Shown: positions 1 to 8,725, numbered from the stretch's first letter. The stretch is DNA of 64,000 nucleotides from Pseudolabrys sp. (GCA_019689975.1 JADGGK010000006.1:1-64000), one strand, 5' to 3'. Notes: a model not told the origin generated them from the sequence alone. Translations and numbers: made by a program.

Positions 1-330
1 CCCGGGCAAGGAACACCGGGGGCGATCAGAAGCTCACCACGATAGCCGTCACGATGATCATGGTCTCGGTCGGCATTACTGCCGCAGTCAATTGATTTTC
101 ACATCGCGAAAACCGTGCGAACTCGGCTGCGTCGCTCTTCCTGCGGCGGGGATCGTCTCGGGTTTCATGTTCTGCGTCGCGTTTCTTTTCATGAGCGTGC
201 CGCTGCGACTCAATTTGTGATGGAACCGAGGGCGTTCCGCGCGCTTATGCCGCAGACTCGCCGGAGTTCGCCCTTCAAACGCCACATCCTGCATCCATCC
301 ACGAAATCTCCCGCAAACATCGGAGCCGAT
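1..330. other. Left edge, no confident gene
   Basis: No gene can be supported here. A plus-strand frame is open from the window edge to a TGA at 93-95 and could be the last 30 codons of a truncated gene, but its peptide matches nothing I recognise. The rest is the leader of the lytic transglycosylase gene, whose ribosome site (GGAG at 322-325) lies at the end of this stretch. Confidence 0.4.
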
Positions 331-939
331 ATGATTTGCAAGAAAAGATTTGCCGCCGTCCTGCTTGCGGTCGCGGTTCCGGCAAGTCTCGCCGCCCAGC
401 CCCGCGAGCGTGTTCGCCACGACGCCAACGGCAATCTCGATGCTCTCATCGCCAAGCACGCGGCCGCCAACAACCTGCCGGAAAGCCTTGTGCGCCGGGT
501 GATTGCGCGCGAGAGCCGCGGCAATCCCCGGGTCGTCAGTCACGGAAATTACGGGCTGATGCAGATCAAGTTGGCTACTGCCCGCGCGATGGGTTATCGC
601 GGCAGCGCCGCCGGTCTGCTCGATGCCGACACGAACATGACCTATGCGGTGAAATACCTTGCCGGCGCCTATCGCGTTGCCGGAGGGAATGCCGATCGCG
701 CGGTACATTATTATGCACGAGGCTATTATTACGCCGCCAAGCGCAAAGGGCTTGCCAAGCTCGCCGCCGGAAATGAAACACTCGCTTTCGCCTCCGCGCC
801 GAACGCGGTCTCGAACCATGGCGTCGGTGCCCGCCAGGATGTGTCGGCCATGAAAGCGAAGCTCGCAAAGGCCCGCGAGTCGACCGGCGGCGTGAGCTCG
901 GCCTCGAATCCTTATACCGGCAAACTCGATTATTACTGA
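331..939 (+). CDS. Lytic transglycosylase, SLT domain
   Basis: Predicted 202-residue secreted peptidoglycan lytic transglycosylase, which would cleave the MurNAc-GlcNAc bond in the periplasm. A Sec-type signal peptide (residues 1-22) is followed by the SLT fold. The putative catalytic Glu61 sits in the ARESRGNP motif, and the family signature GNYGLMQIK lies at 72-80. The C-terminal 50 residues are Ala/Ser-rich and end in GKLDYY. The ATG at 331 is chosen because GGAG precedes it by five bases and it opens directly into the signal peptide; the same frame continues upstream without signal-like sequence. The 3' end overlaps the convergent hypothetical gene by 7 bp. The family is clear; the physiological role is not. 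Confidence 0.85.
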   Translation: MICKKRFAAVLLAVAVPASLAAQPRERVRHDANGNLDALIAKHAAANNLPESLVRRVIARESRGNPRVVSHGNYGLMQIKLATARAMGYRGSAAGLLDADTNMTYAVKYLAGAYRVAGGNADRAVHYYARGYYYAAKRKGLAKLAAGNETLAFASAPNAVSNHGVGARQDVSAMKAKLAKARESTGGVSSASNPYTGKLDYY

Positions 940-1607
940 GCGCCGCGCCGCGGCCGCGCCGCCGTTGTCCGCGCGGCGGCGGGGGCGTTCGACGCATCGC
1001 CGCGCGCCTTGTTCTCGGCGGACGAACCGAAGAGAGCTTCGAACAGATTGAACTTGTGCGGCTCGTATGTGGGAGCCCCGCGTGGGCGCGATGACATTGC
1101 GGACCGCGCGTGGCGCGGATGACGCGCGCGATGTTGCTGCTGCGTATGAGCGGACACGCCCCGCTCTGCGCCGCGCGCCCTCCGCCCGGTTGCCGGCGGA
1201 ATTGCCGCAGGCGCAACGGATGGCAGCTCGTCTGTTGCTACGGCTATGACGGGCTCGCCGTCAGGTATCGACGCGAGCGCCCGCTCCGGCGTCGTGGTCG
1301 TGGAGATCGCCGGCGACGTCGCGGCCGCAGCCTCCGGCCCGAGATCCGCCCCACTCGCCGGGGACGCGACGGGCGAGTCGGGCAGCGCACGCAGGCGCTC
1401 AAGTTCTTCGGCGCGGCGCAGGGCGGCATGCACGAGCCACTGCCGCCATTCCGGATGAACGGAACGATCCACCAGCGGACCCAGCGCGCCGGCCGTCAGG
1501 GTTAGTGTGTGCGACGACCAGCCGGGCGGGGAGCTCGGGACCGCGAGCCATGTGACGATCGCGAGGAAAACGCCGCCCGCAGGGATGATGCGCAAGATCG
1601 GCAGCAT
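933..1607 (-). CDS. Hypothetical membrane-anchored protein
   Basis: A 224-residue protein of unknown function. It begins with one hydrophobic segment (about residues 2-22, MLPILRIIPAGGVF...), suggesting an inner-membrane anchor or uncleaved signal. The middle is a long low-complexity region rich in Ala, Pro, Arg and Thr, and a short conserved-looking patch, HKFNLFEALFGS, comes near the C-terminus. I have seen NLFEALFG-type patches in uncharacterised Hyphomicrobiales proteins, but that is memory, not a search. The start at 1607 is chosen because the hydrophobic segment follows at once; the frame extends 35 codons upstream with a basic, atypical sequence. It is convergent with the transglycosylase gene and overlaps its end. 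Confidence 0.5.
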   Translation of the reverse strand: MLPILRIIPAGGVFLAIVTWLAVPSSPPGWSSHTLTLTAGALGPLVDRSVHPEWRQWLVHAALRRAEELERLRALPDSPVASPASGADLGPEAAAATSPAISTTTTPERALASIPDGEPVIAVATDELPSVAPAAIPPATGRRARGAERGVSAHTQQQHRARHPRHARSAMSSRPRGAPTYEPHKFNLFEALFGSSAENKARGDASNAPAAARTTAARPRRGAQ

Positions 1608-1766
1608 CACTTGTGCATAACTGAGTCGCCGCCTTTGCGAAACCTGGTCCTGTCGCCTGCGCCGGCCTGTCGCCGGAACGACAGGATGCTCGTGCGGCCA
1701 AGGCGGTGACAAGGCGGCGACCGATTGCTAGGAAACATCCGCACTTGGCGCTGAGGGGGAACGCTC

Positions 1767-2732
1767 ATGTTCAAGAAGCCTGCCTGTCCCGTGATCGCCA
1801 TCGAGGAGCATTATTGGGATCCCGAGCTTTCCAAGCATTTCGTCGGTCCGGAAGCGGCGCGCGGCAGCGAAACCGACGAACGCCTTTACGATCTGGGTAG
1901 CCTGCGGCTCAGGGAGATGGATGAGGCCGGCATCGACGTTCAAGTATTGTCGCACGGAGCACCCTCGACGCAGAAACTTCCGGTCGAGATCGCTGCCGAG
2001 CTCACCCGGAGCGTCAATGACCGGCTGGCGGGGATATGCGCCGCCAATCCCGCGCGTTTCGCGGCCTTTGCGGCGCTGCCGACCGCCGATCCCGCGGCGG
2101 CGGCTGACGAGCTCGAGCGGACCGTCCGTACGTACGGCTTCAAGGGCGCGATGGTGCACGGCATGGCCAACGGAGAATTTCTTGATTTGAAGAAGTACTG
2201 GCCCATCTACGAGCGGGCCGAGAAGCTCGACGTTCCGATCTATTTTCACCCCTCGCTGCCGAACCCGACGGTCACCGAAATCTATTATCAGGATTACGCG
2301 AAGGACTTCCCGCTGGTGGTGCGGCCAGCCTGGGGTTACACGGTTGAAACGGCGACGCAGGCGATCCGCCTTGTGCTATCGGGGGTGTTCGAGAAATATC
2401 CAAAGCTGAAAATCATACTCGGCCATTTCGGCGAGACGCTGCCGTTTCTGGTCTGGCGCATCGATGCGTCACTCAAGCGGCCCGGACAGAAACCGCTGAG
2501 TTTCCGCGACATCTTCTGCAACAATTTCTACGTCACCACGAGCGGCTTCTTTTCCAATCCGGCGCTGCTGTGCTGCGTCATGGAAATGGGCGTCGATCAC
2601 ATTCTGTTCGCGGTCGATTGGCCCTTTGTCATGAACCCGCCGGCAATCGAATGGATGCGGAGCGTGCCGCTATCGGACGAAGACAAGGCAAAGATCCTCT
2701 CCGGCAATGCGAAGCGGTTGCTGAGGATGTGA
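1767..2732 (+). CDS. Amidohydrolase-2 family decarboxylase-like protein
   Basis: A 321-residue member of the amidohydrolase-2 group, which includes gamma-resorcylate decarboxylase and ACMS decarboxylase. The metal and catalytic residues known from gamma-resorcylate decarboxylase can all be placed: Glu13 and His15 (IAIEEHY), His161 (YFHPS), His220 (LGHFGE) and Asp284 (AVDWPF). Overall sequence and length also fit that enzyme, so non-oxidative decarboxylation or carboxylation of a hydroxy-aromatic acid, or hydrolysis of a related ring product, is the inferred reaction. An AGGGGGA ribosome site precedes the ATG. The gene is divergent from the hypothetical gene at 933 and tail-to-tail with the cupin gene, and it opens the aromatic catabolic cluster. 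The exact substrate cannot be read from sequence. Confidence 0.85.
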   Translation: MFKKPACPVIAIEEHYWDPELSKHFVGPEAARGSETDERLYDLGSLRLREMDEAGIDVQVLSHGAPSTQKLPVEIAAELTRSVNDRLAGICAANPARFAAFAALPTADPAAAADELERTVRTYGFKGAMVHGMANGEFLDLKKYWPIYERAEKLDVPIYFHPSLPNPTVTEIYYQDYAKDFPLVVRPAWGYTVETATQAIRLVLSGVFEKYPKLKIILGHFGETLPFLVWRIDASLKRPGQKPLSFRDIFCNNFYVTTSGFFSNPALLCCVMEMGVDHILFAVDWPFVMNPPAIEWMRSVPLSDEDKAKILSGNAKRLLRM

Positions 2733-3137
2733 TCATTCGATCGCATGCTGCCGAAAATAATCGAGGTCCTCGGCGGACGGCGTCCATTCGGGGTGCCCGC
2801 GCCAATTGCGGATGCGCGCACGTAGATCCGTGCCGTAACGGACGCGGAACAGCAGCGTGCGACCGGTGCCGTTTTCAAACTCATGCAGTTCACCCGGGGG
2901 ATGCACGACGAAGGTGCCGGGCGCGACCGCGAAGGTCTCCTGCGGCGTCCGCATGACTCCACCGCCCGAGAAGCAGAAATAGATTTCTGTCGCTCCCGGA
3001 TGACAGTGGTGGGGGCTGATCTGGCCGGGTTCCCAGCAAGCCACCGCGACGTCGCCTCCCGCGACGGTACCGAGAATTTTTTCGATGTGACGCGCAGGAT
3101 CCCATTCTTGCTCGTGCAAGAGGTTGAAGGCATACAT
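2733..3137 (-). CDS. Small cupin-domain protein
   Basis: A 134-residue single-domain cupin (Cupin_2 type), predicted cytoplasmic. Both cupin motifs are intact. Motif 1 runs from Gly38 through His44, His46 and Glu51 to Gly58. Motif 2 is PPGELHEFEN at 80-89 with His85 as the last metal ligand. Such proteins are metal-binding dioxygenases, isomerases or sensors; in aromatic clusters they are often accessory enzymes, but no substrate can be assigned. The ATG at 3137 is preceded by GGAGGAG, which decides the start over the longer frame reaching 3233. Its stop codon begins on the base after the amidohydrolase stop, so the two genes are convergent with no spacer. Confidence 0.8.
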   Translation of the reverse strand: MYAFNLLHEQEWDPARHIEKILGTVAGGDVAVACWEPGQISPHHCHPGATEIYFCFSGGGVMRTPQETFAVAPGTFVVHPPGELHEFENGTGRTLLFRVRYGTDLRARIRNWRGHPEWTPSAEDLDYFRQHAIE

Positions 3138-3238
3138 GGCGACTCCTCCCACTGACCTCCGAGACGACCGCAAGGAGCGGCATGTGCCTGAGGCGATTGC
3201 GCATCCGCCCAATGCATTGATACAAGACGGCAACTGCG

Positions 3239-3315
3239 GGGCCCGTAGCTCAATTGGTCAGAGCCGACCGCTCATAACGGTCTGGTTGGAGGTTCGAGCC
3301 CTCCCGGGCCCACCA
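3239..3315 (+). tRNA. tRNA-Ile(CAU), lysidine-type (elongator Met less likely)
   Basis: A full cloverleaf of 77 nt with encoded CCA. The acceptor stem GGGCCCG pairs with CGGGCCC, the D stem is GCTC/GAGC, the anticodon stem GACCG/CGGTC closes the loop CTCATAA (anticodon CAT), and the T stem GGAGG/CCTCC closes TTCGAGC. CAT could mean Met or the minor Ile tRNA whose C34 becomes lysidine. I favour Ile because positions 4 and 5 are C-G and C-G pairs, the known TilS recognition pairs, and because the loop begins CTCAT, unlike the usual elongator-Met loop. TilS itself is encoded at 54063-55133. An automatic annotation may label this Met. Confidence 0.85.
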
Positions 3316-3341
3316 GCTTGCCGTCCTATCGGTCGGCAAGC
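3316..3341. other. Hairpin directly after the tRNA
   Basis: A perfect 8-bp inverted repeat, GCTTGCCG / CGGCAAGC with a 10-nt loop, starts on the base after the tRNA CCA end. It also covers the last codons of the binding-protein gene on the other strand. There is no T-run on either side, so it is not a standard intrinsic terminator. It may help 3' processing or termination of the tRNA, or be chance. Confidence 0.3.
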
Positions 3342-4300
3342 CCGGCCGCCTCGTCGCGCACGCTCGTGTCAATCAGTGACGCGACCGGCACCGTCTTCGG
3401 CACGACCCCCGCTTTCTTGAACAGCTGCTGCATCCAGTCGATCCGATCGGTCGGGATCGGTAGCGTCGCGTCGATCAGTTTCTCCTCCCGTACCTGCTCG
3501 GCGATGAACTGGGCGCGCTTGTCGTCGGGTTTGGCGTGGGTCAGCTCCACGGCGATCTTGGTCGCCTCGTCAGGGTGAGCGAGCGCATACTTATAGGCGT
3601 CCATCTCGGCCGCGATGAAACGCACCAGTTGGTCTCGCTTGTGGGCGATCACTTTGTCGGTCGTGGCCACGCAAAGACGGAGAAACTTCGGCACGGCGGT
3701 CGTGGCTTTCATCAGCACATGAATATTGGAGGGCATGATCGCCTCGAATTCGTTCGATACGACGGCCGCGTCGGTTATGCCGGCGACAAGCGACTTGTAG
3801 CGATCGAGGTCGGCACCTTGCGTCGCGAATTTCACTTCGGACGCATTGACACCCGCCGAGTCGAGCATGCCGCGAAACAGGAGATCGGGCAGCGAGCCGG
3901 GAGAGGAGATCGCGACGGTCTTGCCCTTGAGATCGGCCGGAGTCTTGATTTCCGCCTTGGCAAGCACGACCTGCGGCATGCCAGGCCAGGTGCAGCCGAC
4001 AATCTTGACACCGGCACCCCGAATGCCGGCGACGATCGACTCGGCGGCACCCATATCGACGCTGTCGATCTCGCCGGCGATCAGCGCTTTCATGAGCGTG
4101 GCACCGGCCTTCACCTGGAACAGCTCGACCTTGAGCCCCCGTTTGGCGGCAAAACCACCTTTGTCGACCATGGCGATGAAGCCGGAATCGCTCTTTGCTT
4201 CGAGAATGCCGTGCTTCCAGACCTGCTCCTGCGCGAGCGCGGGGCAGAAACTCCAGCCAAGCGCAAGGGCACCAAGGGCAAGCGGTTTCATCGGGATCAT
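3326..4300 (-). CDS. Periplasmic substrate-binding protein, NMT1/SsuA-like
   Basis: A 324-residue ABC-type periplasmic binding protein of the NMT1/THI5/SsuA/TauA superfamily. A signal peptide (MIPMKPLALGALALG... cleaved near ALA-QEQ) is followed by two lobes typical of the fold, with GAESIVAGIRGAGV-like and LKGKTVAISSPGS-like segments. No permease or ATPase gene is present in the window, so its transporter partner must lie elsewhere or be shared. The ligand is probably an organic acid or aromatic compound, inferred only from neighbours. The start at 4300 is chosen over the upstream codon at 4330 because AGGAAGGAAA precedes it and the signal peptide begins there. It follows the decarboxylase-like gene by 41 bp on the same strand. 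Confidence 0.8.
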   Translation of the reverse strand: MIPMKPLALGALALGWSFCPALAQEQVWKHGILEAKSDSGFIAMVDKGGFAAKRGLKVELFQVKAGATLMKALIAGEIDSVDMGAAESIVAGIRGAGVKIVGCTWPGMPQVVLAKAEIKTPADLKGKTVAISSPGSLPDLLFRGMLDSAGVNASEVKFATQGADLDRYKSLVAGITDAAVVSNEFEAIMPSNIHVLMKATTAVPKFLRLCVATTDKVIAHKRDQLVRFIAAEMDAYKYALAHPDEATKIAVELTHAKPDDKRAQFIAEQVREEKLIDATLPIPTDRIDWMQQLFKKAGVVPKTVPVASLIDTSVRDEAAGLADR

Positions 4301-4341
4301 GCGCGATTTCCTTCCTGCCAGGAGCGTCACGGGTCGTGCGG

Positions 4342-5331
4342 TCAGATGCGGTACTCACCGCCGCGCTTATACCCCTGGTCCACGCTCAGGAACAGTTGTT
4401 CGAGTGTCAGGCGTTTCTTGATCAGGCCTTGCTCGTAAGAATAGCCTATGAGCGTCTCGAGATTCTTTCGGTTTCGCTCGGTGAGGCCGTACTCCCAGGG
4501 GTCAGGCCCCAGCTCCCTCTCCTGCTCCTCCCAGGCGGCACGGTACCACGCGAGCGGCACGATCCGCGGATTGGCCATACGTTTCATCGCGAGTTGCTTC
4601 GATGCATCGAACGCACGGAACAGATTGATCGCAAGCCAGGAATGCCGTTCGACCAGCCGTTGGCGGATACCGAGCACGTGCATGATCGGAAAAATTCCGG
4701 TACGCCGATAATAGGCTATTTCCTCCGCTTTGTGATCGGGGAACAGCCTGGCCACTCGAGGATCTCTGGCGAGAAACGGTTTGATAAGATCGGAATGGAG
4801 CACGGCGTCGAGTTCGCCTTCCGCCAACATGACCTCCACCGATCGATCGCGCGGAAGCAGCGTATACCTGACGTTTGCCGGCAGTTCCACGTCGATGTCG
4901 TTGTTGAGTTCGGCGACCCACTCGATGCTGGTAAGCGGCACGCCGTATTCATGCTGAAGGATACCGCGCATCCACAAAACCGCGCTCGTCATCAGAGTCT
5001 TGACGCCGATACGACGGCCTGCGAGGTCGGCCGGTTTGTTGATGCCTTTTTGCGTATTGATGAATATGAAGCCGTGGCGGAAGCGGCGATGCAGGAAGAC
5101 CGGTATCGCATATACCGGCAGGTTGTGGTCGCGTGCGGCGAGATAGGAAGAGCTCGAAACCTCGGCCACATCGAATTCACCATTGCGCAGGAAACGCCAA
5201 TGCCGGGTGGCCGAGTCCATATCGGTGAGGATCGTCAGATCCACACCGTCGACCTCCACCTTGCCCTCGATCAAGGGGCGGACTAGCTCATAGTCGCCGC
5301 ACGCCAATGTCAGGGGAAGCTTCTTCGGCAT
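4342..5331 (-). CDS. 4,5-dihydroxyphthalate decarboxylase-like protein (Pht5/OphC family)
   Basis: A 329-residue protein resembling the Pht5/OphC 4,5-dihydroxyphthalate decarboxylase family, which uses a periplasmic-binding-protein fold. Family-like segments are CGDYELVRPLI near the N-terminus, FDVAEVSSSSYL, IPVFLHRRFRH, and GIFPIMHVLGIR near residue 215. It has no signal peptide (it opens MPKKLPLTLACG), so it should be cytoplasmic, which suits an enzyme better than a transport receptor. In phthalate catabolism this family converts 4,5-dihydroxyphthalate to protocatechuate; whether this copy does so is unknown because no phthalate oxygenase genes are visible. It sits between the monooxygenase gene and the exported binding-protein gene, all on the minus strand and probably co-transcribed. 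Confidence 0.75.
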   Translation of the reverse strand: MPKKLPLTLACGDYELVRPLIEGKVEVDGVDLTILTDMDSATRHWRFLRNGEFDVAEVSSSSYLAARDHNLPVYAIPVFLHRRFRHGFIFINTQKGINKPADLAGRRIGVKTLMTSAVLWMRGILQHEYGVPLTSIEWVAELNNDIDVELPANVRYTLLPRDRSVEVMLAEGELDAVLHSDLIKPFLARDPRVARLFPDHKAEEIAYYRRTGIFPIMHVLGIRQRLVERHSWLAINLFRAFDASKQLAMKRMANPRIVPLAWYRAAWEEQERELGPDPWEYGLTERNRKNLETLIGYSYEQGLIKKRLTLEQLFLSVDQGYKRGGEYRI

Positions 5332-5364
5332 CGACGCCTCGCTCCGGCGGAGTTCGGGCCTGTT

Positions 5365-6966
5365 TTAGTGTCCGATCGCCATTTTTGCCAGCCGAGACGG
5401 ATCGTCCGGCAATCGGTTCCCGCGCCATACAATGTGCAGATCCGGCCGCACCAGCAATAGGTCGTAGCCATAGACGTCGCGCGGCCGTTCATCCGAAAGG
5501 ACGAGCTCGGTGTAGGGTGCCCCGTGGCGAGCGAAAGCCGCTGCCAGCGGCTCGGAGTCGGCTGCGGTACGACCGAGCCGAAGCAGCGTAAAACCGTCGC
5601 CGATGCGATCATGCAAGGCTGTTCCATCCGCAAGCCAGACATGGGGCAGCCGCGCGCCGGGCCAGGTGGTGGGCACGTACCGCATGAATTCATCGGGAGG
5701 CCCTTCGCCGGGCTCAGGCCAGATGATCGGCGATCCTCGATAGCGGTACCCAAGTTCGGCGCCGATCATCTCGTTACTTTTGCGCTGTTCGACATCGGCA
5801 ATCGCCGCAAGACGGGCGCGCGTCGCCGCGCCTTCGGGCGTCTTGTCGCGGATATTGGGTTGCCACGCGTTGCGCCACGCACGGCGACCGCGCGCGGCTT
5901 GGCGCGACGCCTCGACGTTACGCGCGCCGACCTGCCGCCGCTCGATCTCATACGAGGCGAGCAGGTTCGGTCCGCCCCAGCCCTTGAGCGTGGCCGCAAG
6001 CTTCCAGGCAAGGTCGATCGCGTCACCGACGCCGCTGTTCATTCCCAGTCCGCCGGTGGGAATGACAAGATGCACCGCATCGCCAGCGAGAAACACGCGG
6101 CCTCTGCCATAATTGTCGGCCAACAACAGATTCTGCCGCCACGGTGCACAGTAAAGCATTTCGTAGCGGACCGGCATCGCGACCGTCGTTTCGAACATGA
6201 CCTTCATGTGCTCGTCGCTATCGACCACGGAATGAAGAGTGAAATGCCGTGTCGAATCTTGCACGATCAGGAATGTCGAACGGTCGTCCGCAACATGATA
6301 GTGCCGACCTTTGCCGATCGGAATCCGTTCAAATAGGTCGTCGCAGCGGTAGAGCGCCTGCCGCAATTGCATGATATTGGCTTCGCCGGCGAGTTTTATG
6401 CCGAGTTTGCGCCGTACCGTGCTGGCGCCGCCGTCGCAGCCGACAAGATAGGCTGCCCGCAATGTCTGCGTTCTGCCGGCCTGTTCGACGCGGGCGGTCA
6501 CGCCGGTCTTGTCCTGAACGACGTCGAGAAATTCACAACCGTAGCGGACATCCACATTAGACATCGACTCGGCGACGGACTTGAGTAGCGGTTCCAACGT
6601 GTATTGTGAGATGAGCTGATATGGCTCGCGTGGCATCGAGCCATCCTCACAAGCGGCAATTTGAGCCTCGGCCTGTGCCACCGAAGGGTATGGCAGATGC
6701 AGAAGCGGCGGTTCGACGAGGGACGTGACAATAAAAACGTCCATCGGACAGTCGCGGGGGAAGCCGGCATCCCGCACCTTTTGTGCGATACCGAGCCGAC
6801 GATAGATTTCCATCGTCCGCGCGTTGCACCGCTCCATCTTGGGCAGGAACTGCGGTTCTTCCTTCCGCTCGACAAGGACGCAGCGGACTCCGCGCCGTCC
6901 CAGCGCGATGGCGAGCGTCAAGCCGACCGGACCGGCACCAACGACGACAACCTGCGTGTCCATCAT
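5365..6966 (-). CDS. FAD-dependent aromatic-ring monooxygenase
   Basis: A 533-residue class A flavoprotein monooxygenase of the phenol hydroxylase / 3-(3-hydroxyphenyl)propionate hydroxylase (MhpA/PheA/TfdB) group. The three FAD/NAD(P)H motifs are intact: the dinucleotide fold GAGPVG at 10-15, the DG motif CDGG at 177-180, and the GD motif AGDAVH at 294-299 followed by [19 protein letters not shown]. The C-terminal thioredoxin-like extension is present, as in full-length family members. It would hydroxylate a phenolic ring using NAD(P)H and oxygen in the cytoplasm. The first ATG (6966) overlaps the TGA of the thioesterase gene as ATGA, which selects it over the ATG three bases later and implies translational coupling. 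Confidence 0.88.
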   Translation of the reverse strand: MMDTQVVVVGAGPVGLTLAIALGRRGVRCVLVERKEEPQFLPKMERCNARTMEIYRRLGIAQKVRDAGFPRDCPMDVFIVTSLVEPPLLHLPYPSVAQAEAQIAACEDGSMPREPYQLISQYTLEPLLKSVAESMSNVDVRYGCEFLDVVQDKTGVTARVEQAGRTQTLRAAYLVGCDGGASTVRRKLGIKLAGEANIMQLRQALYRCDDLFERIPIGKGRHYHVADDRSTFLIVQDSTRHFTLHSVVDSDEHMKVMFETTVAMPVRYEMLYCAPWRQNLLLADNYGRGRVFLAGDAVHLVIPTGGLGMNSGVGDAIDLAWKLAATLKGWGGPNLLASYEIERRQVGARNVEASRQAARGRRAWRNAWQPNIRDKTPEGAATRARLAAIADVEQRKSNEMIGAELGYRYRGSPIIWPEPGEGPPDEFMRYVPTTWPGARLPHVWLADGTALHDRIGDGFTLLRLGRTAADSEPLAAAFARHGAPYTELVLSDERPRDVYGYDLLLVRPDLHIVWRGNRLPDDPSRLAKMAIGH

Positions 6967-7361
6967 TTGCGGATTTTGGTTTCAAGCCGTTTTGCGAGCC
7001 GCGCCAGATCGACCACAACGCGCTCGTGTGTTCCTGTGCCGATTTCCTCGATCTCGTCACGGGCGCTGACCTTGAATTCAATGCGTCGGCCGTCGACTTT
7101 GGTCACTTCCGCTTCCGCCGTGATGTGCTGACCGGCGGGTGTCGCGGCCAGATGACGGATATTGACCTGGGTGCCGACCGCGCTCTCCCCGGCGTCGAGA
7201 TAATCTCGAACCGCATTGAGCGCGGCGTTTTCCATGGCGGCAACCATCATCGGCGTGGCGAAGACAGGCGGCAGCGCCGCGTCCTTAAACTGGTTGGCGA
7301 GATGCGCGGGTGTCACTCGCAGGCTGAAGAGCCCCTTTGCTCCGACGGGGATGGGTCGCAT
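6963..7361 (-). CDS. FlK-type hotdog acyl-CoA thioesterase
   Basis: A 132-residue hotdog-fold thioesterase related to fluoroacetyl-CoA thioesterase FlK. The FlK catalytic residues Thr42, Glu50 and His76 align with Thr36 (FATPMM), Glu44 (AMENAA) and His70 ([11 protein letters not shown]), with the same 8- and 26-residue spacing, and a THERVVV segment stands where FlK has its conserved Arg. It would hydrolyse a small or aromatic acyl-CoA, perhaps to release trapped CoA during catabolism. Fluoroacetate specificity is not implied; many such proteins occur in aromatic clusters. It lies between the MFS and monooxygenase genes, 3 bp from the former and overlapping the latter. Confidence 0.82.
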   Translation of the reverse strand: MRPIPVGAKGLFSLRVTPAHLANQFKDAALPPVFATPMMVAAMENAALNAVRDYLDAGESAVGTQVNIRHLAATPAGQHITAEAEVTKVDGRRIEFKVSARDEIEEIGTGTHERVVVDLARLAKRLETKIRK

Positions 7362-7364
7362 GTG

Positions 7365-8573
7365 TCACGCCTCCGCGCCTTTGACCTGGCTGATCGCCGG
7401 GGCGAGGGCCATCAGGATGATGCCGCAGCAGGCGATCGGCAGGAAGGCCAACGCCGGAACTCCGCTCACGTCCCACATCATGCCGCTGATGACCGGAACG
7501 ATGACGGCGCAGCTATAGCTGATGGTAAACATCGCCGCGGTCACCCGGTGAACGTCATCGGGGGGCGCAAGCAGCGGCGGCAGGGCAAGAACGAGAATGA
7601 GGACGCCGGCGGCGGTAAAACCCAACAGCGTTGTCGCCGCGACCACCACCGGGCCCGAACCGAATACGACCCCGATGATGGCTACGATGCAAAACGCCCC
7701 GCAAGCGACGAAAGGCCAGACCTTGAGTTCGAGGCGTCTGGCGAAGGCGAGCAGCAGAAACGAGGCCGGCAATTGCCCCAGGTTCAAGCCCGTAAGCGAA
7801 GGATTGATCCAGCGGTAGAGATCATGGCTTGCCAGATAGTCGGGCAGGAAAGCGTTGCTGGCGAAATACATGGCATTGACGCTGCCGAGCATGATGCCGA
7901 GCCTCCAGATCAACGGGCTTCGCCAGTCCGGCCACCAGCGTCGGTGGAGCGGAGTGACGCCGTTCTGTGTCGTCTGTCGCGGTGTCAGGATCACGACCAG
8001 CAGCGCAATCGCCGCAACAGGGGCGCTCCAGAATGCGAAGCCCCATTGCCAATCGCCGACGAGCGGCAAAACGAGCGGCAGCATCGACGCCACGGGCAGA
8101 ATTTCACCGATGAGCAGTCCATTGGTATAGACCGCGGTGGCAAAACCGATGCGGGTCGGCGCCCATGCGCGCACTGCCGGCGGCATCGTTACCTGCATGA
8201 TCGCGACACCGGCGCCCATCATGATCGTTGTGGCATAGAGCCAATAGACGTTCGGCAAGCCGCCGCGCAGCGCGCCGCCCAGCGCGTTGAGCGCAAGTCC
8301 GACGATCATGGCGCTACGCACGCCGAGGCGTGCGATCAGGAGGGCGCCCGGAACGGCGGCGAAAGCGAAAAGCATCGACGGAAGTCCCGTGAGGATGCCA
8401 ATCTGGGTTGCATTGAGCGCAAGCTCATCGTGGATGAGCGGGATGACCGGCGGCACTGCGAGAATCGTCAATCTCAAGGCGACGCCGATGAGCCAGAGCA
8501 ATACCAGCGCAGTCGGCAGCGCGGGCCGGATAGTGCCGCTAGAGGGTGCGCGCATGGACGGTTTGTCGATCAC
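7365..8573 (-). CDS. MFS permease, cyanate/aromatic-acid transporter-like
   Basis: A 402-residue major facilitator with 12 predicted membrane segments. It resembles the CynX/NarK-like cyanate permease branch (early PPVIPLIHDELALNATQIGILTGLPSM, then a loop carrying the ARLGVRSA motif). In this cluster it most likely imports the aromatic acid handled by the enzymes downstream, but that is inference. The start is taken as the GTG at 8573; an ATG at 8555 is equally possible because neither has a convincing ribosome site. It is followed after 3 bp by the thioesterase gene. The intact length contrasts with the broken MFS gene just upstream. Confidence 0.8.
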   Translation of the reverse strand: MIDKPSMRAPSSGTIRPALPTALVLLWLIGVALRLTILAVPPVIPLIHDELALNATQIGILTGLPSMLFAFAAVPGALLIARLGVRSAMIVGLALNALGGALRGGLPNVYWLYATTIMMGAGVAIMQVTMPPAVRAWAPTRIGFATAVYTNGLLIGEILPVASMLPLVLPLVGDWQWGFAFWSAPVAAIALLVVILTPRQTTQNGVTPLHRRWWPDWRSPLIWRLGIMLGSVNAMYFASNAFLPDYLASHDLYRWINPSLTGLNLGQLPASFLLLAFARRLELKVWPFVACGAFCIVAIIGVVFGSGPVVVAATTLLGFTAAGVLILVLALPPLLAPPDDVHRVTAAMFTISYSCAVIVPVISGMMWDVSGVPALAFLPIACCGIILMALAPAISQVKGAEA

Positions 8574-8725
8574 GAAAGGTACGGCGCGTCGCAGTCGCGA
8601 CGCAGGTCTTGACTAGCAAATTTCGCATCGAGAGAGAAATTCCGGCCGCTGATGGATCCCATGCAGGCGCAAGGCGCCCGCTGCGTTCCTATCGCCGCAT
8701 GGGAGGGGCCGGATTGACGCCGGGT

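Noticed and set aside
3-95. Open frame from the left edge ending at TGA 93-95, possible C-terminus of a truncated gene
   Set aside because: Only 30 codons, no recognisable motif and no upstream sequence to judge coding.
3239-3341. tRNA as an integration site for the accessory cluster
   Set aside because: No integrase gene and no repeated copy of the tRNA 3' end was seen in the window, so there is no evidence of an integrated element.
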